Below, in pieces: positions 4,873-5,871 of a stretch of 5,871 nt of DNA. Position 1 is the first letter of the stretch. Each line of letters begins with the position of its first letter. This DNA is from Nitriliruptoraceae bacterium. GTDB taxonomy: Bacteria; Actinomycetota; Nitriliruptoria; Nitriliruptorales; Nitriliruptoraceae. Under the pieces are notes generated by a model. That model worked only from the letters and a program-made list of their open reading frames with translations, was not told the origin of the DNA and searched no databases. The position numbers and the translations under genes are program-made. The stretch is taken from the NCBI GenBank assembly GCA_007134165.1, contig SLLJ01000116.1:1-5871 (forward strand), read 5' to 3'.

Positions 4873-5724
4873 CTAACGGCCGCCCGCCGGACGGAAGCGC
4901 TGCTCACGCCAGGGGTCGCCGACGTCGTGGTACCCGCGCTCCTCCCAGTAGCCGGGCACGTCCCGGTCGACGAGGCGCAGCTCGGTGATCCACTTCACGC
5001 TCTTCCAGCCGTAGCGCGAGGGGACGACCAACCGCAGCGGCCCGCCGTGCGCGGCGGGGAGCGCACGGCCGTCGTGCGCCCAGGCGAGCAGCACGTCGTC
5101 GCCACCCAGCACCTCGAGGTCGAGGTTGGCGCTGTAGGCCGGCAGCCCGGACACCACCACATGGGTCGCCTCGGGGCGGGGGCGCGCCAGCTGAAGCACG
5201 TCGCGGACACGTACCCCGGTCCAGGCGTTGTCGAGGCGGGACCAGCGGGTCACGCAGTGCAGGTCGGCCACGACCGTGACCTCGGGCAGCGTCTGCAGGT
5301 CGGTCAGGCCGAGCACCCGGCGCTGGTGGACGCGGCCGGTGACGGTGATCCGGACCTGGTCGGCCGTGAGCTCGGGGACCGCACCCACGTGCAGCACCGG
5401 CCAGCCGGCGGTCAGGTGCTGGCCGGGCGGGACGCGGGCGGGGTCCTCAACGGTGGTCGGTGCCACCGCCACCCCCTCGGAGGGCTCGAGCAGAGGGGCG
5501 AGCACCTCGAGGTCGAGGTCGGCGATGCGGCGCGCGATGCGGGCTGCCGCCTCCCGGCGCACCGTGTCGTCGACGAGCTCGGGCAGGCGCTCACGGGCCG
5601 CGTCGAGCAGCGCCATGGACTGCTCGCGCGCCACCTCGGGGCGGGTGCGGGCCGGGGCGGCCTTGCGCACGTCGTCGGCGCGCGCGAGCAGGCGCAGGAT
5701 GTCGTCCAGCACGGCGTCGGTCAC
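4873..5724 (-). CDS. Molybdopterin-dependent oxidoreductase, sulfite-oxidase-like, with N-terminal extension
   Basis: A 283-residue protein. Residues from about 97 on form a sulfite oxidase/MsrP-type molybdopterin-binding domain. It opens with PPGQHLTAGWPVLH (99-112). HCVTRWSRLDNAWTG (156-170) follows, where C157 is the expected molybdenum ligand. Next come GGPLRLVVP (227-235) and RYGWKSVKWI (237-246). The enzyme should carry out a two-electron oxidation or reduction at Mo; the substrate cannot be read from sequence. No heme or dimerisation domain is seen, and there is no twin-arginine or other signal peptide, so it is probably cytosolic. Related stand-alone proteins are usually near 200 residues with the PPGQHLT motif close to the N-terminus. 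Here about 95 helix-rich, strongly charged residues precede it, which I do not recognise. Start: GTG at 5724 with AAGGA 6 bases upstream. The frame stays open to the window edge, so an ATG at 5808 (311 residues), which sits in an ATGA context, remains possible. Confidence 0.85.
   Translation of the reverse strand: MTDAVLDDILRLLARADDVRKAAPARTRPEVAREQSMALLDAARERLPELVDDTVRREAAARIARRIADLDLEVLAPLLEPSEGVAVAPTTVEDPARVPPGQHLTAGWPVLHVGAVPELTADQVRITVTGRVHQRRVLGLTDLQTLPEVTVVADLHCVTRWSRLDNAWTGVRVRDVLQLARPRPEATHVVVSGLPAYSANLDLEVLGGDDVLLAWAHDGRALPAAHGGPLRLVVPSRYGWKSVKWITELRLVDRDVPGYWEERGYHDVGDPWREQRFRPAGGR
5108..5519. repeat. Intragenic 19-bp direct repeat (5108-5126 and 5501-5519)
   Basis: The same 19 bases, containing the palindrome ACCTCGAGGT, occur 393 bp apart in the molybdoprotein gene, in the same reading frame. 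They encode LDLEVL in the N-terminal extension and again in the catalytic domain, where the local peptides are ADLDLEVL and ANLDLEVL. Strong codon bias can produce this by chance. Confidence 0.6.
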
Positions 5725-5871
5725 CCCGGGTCCTTGGTCGCAGCGGTGCCCCGGCAGCGTTGCGACCACGACCTGGCCCGCACCTCCGGGATCGAGCCCG
5801 CCGTTCATCCCGCGGACCCGAGCGTCGAACGCGACCGTACTGCCGTCGGGTGGTCGCCCGCCGCGGCGTGC
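5725..5871. other. Region upstream of the molybdoprotein gene
   Basis: This stretch runs to the window edge. On the minus strand the molybdoprotein frame has no stop codon as far as the edge. A second minus frame closes with a TGA at 5807-5805 that overlaps an ATG at 5808 (ATGA). It may be the tail of an upstream gene coupled to the molybdoprotein, or the leader of the latter. AAGGA (5735-5731) is the best ribosome binding site here. I see no promoter I would defend. Confidence 0.35.

Noticed and set aside
3572..4876. A 434-residue rightward open frame
   Set aside because: It is antisense to the glycerate kinase, arginine- and glycine-rich, and shows no domain signature.
1..5871. CRISPR array, tRNA, rRNA, transposase or integrase
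   Set aside because: None of the expected repeats, cloverleaf arms or recombinase motifs could be found on reading both strands.

Overview
The window is very GC-rich with strongly G/C-biased third codon positions and several GTG starts. It looks like a chromosomal segment of a high-GC actinobacterium (phylum Actinomycetota). I cannot name the genus. The assignment rests on base composition and on protein flavour: a RES/Xre-type toxin-antitoxin pair, an actinobacterial-style sulfite-oxidase-like molybdoprotein with a PPGQHLT entry motif, and an ErpA-type carrier.

Left part, + strand. Positions 1-243 carry the C-terminal end of a probable membrane protein cut by the window edge. A gap of about 220 bases follows. 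It holds a sharp inverted repeat (413-437) just upstream of a two-gene module at 465-1663. The first gene encodes a helix-turn-helix antitoxin ending in an Xre/MbcA/ParS-type toxin-binding domain. The second, overlapping it by one base (TGATG), encodes a RES-domain toxin of the NAD+-degrading family. The inverted repeat is a good candidate operator for autoregulation.

Junction, 1611-1770. The toxin gene and the leftward erpA-like gene converge here. Both 3' ends carry perfect tandem duplications (13 bp and 14 bp) that touch their stop-codon regions, and a hairpin covers the toxin stop codon. Removing one 13-bp copy from the toxin gene would end it at a TAG 13 codons earlier, so the present C-terminal tail seems to be created by the duplication.

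Right part, - strand, read from right to left. A molybdopterin oxidoreductase-like protein with an unusual N-terminal helical extension is followed by a type II glycerate kinase (38-bp gap). The kinase overlaps a gamma-glutamyltransferase-like Ntn hydrolase through a GTGA junction. After a 135-bp gap with a hairpin and a promoter-like hexamer comes the A-type Fe-S carrier gene. The first three look like one transcription unit. erpA may be read through or driven from its own promoter. The GGT-like enzyme has the catalytic Thr-Thr-His but lacks a signal peptide and the arginine that classical enzymes use to hold the glutamyl carboxylate, so its substrate may differ.

I found no tRNA, rRNA, CRISPR array, insertion sequence or transposase. 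The most interesting signals are the toxin-antitoxin module with its operator and duplicated tail, the divergent GGT-like enzyme, and the N-terminal extension of the molybdoprotein.
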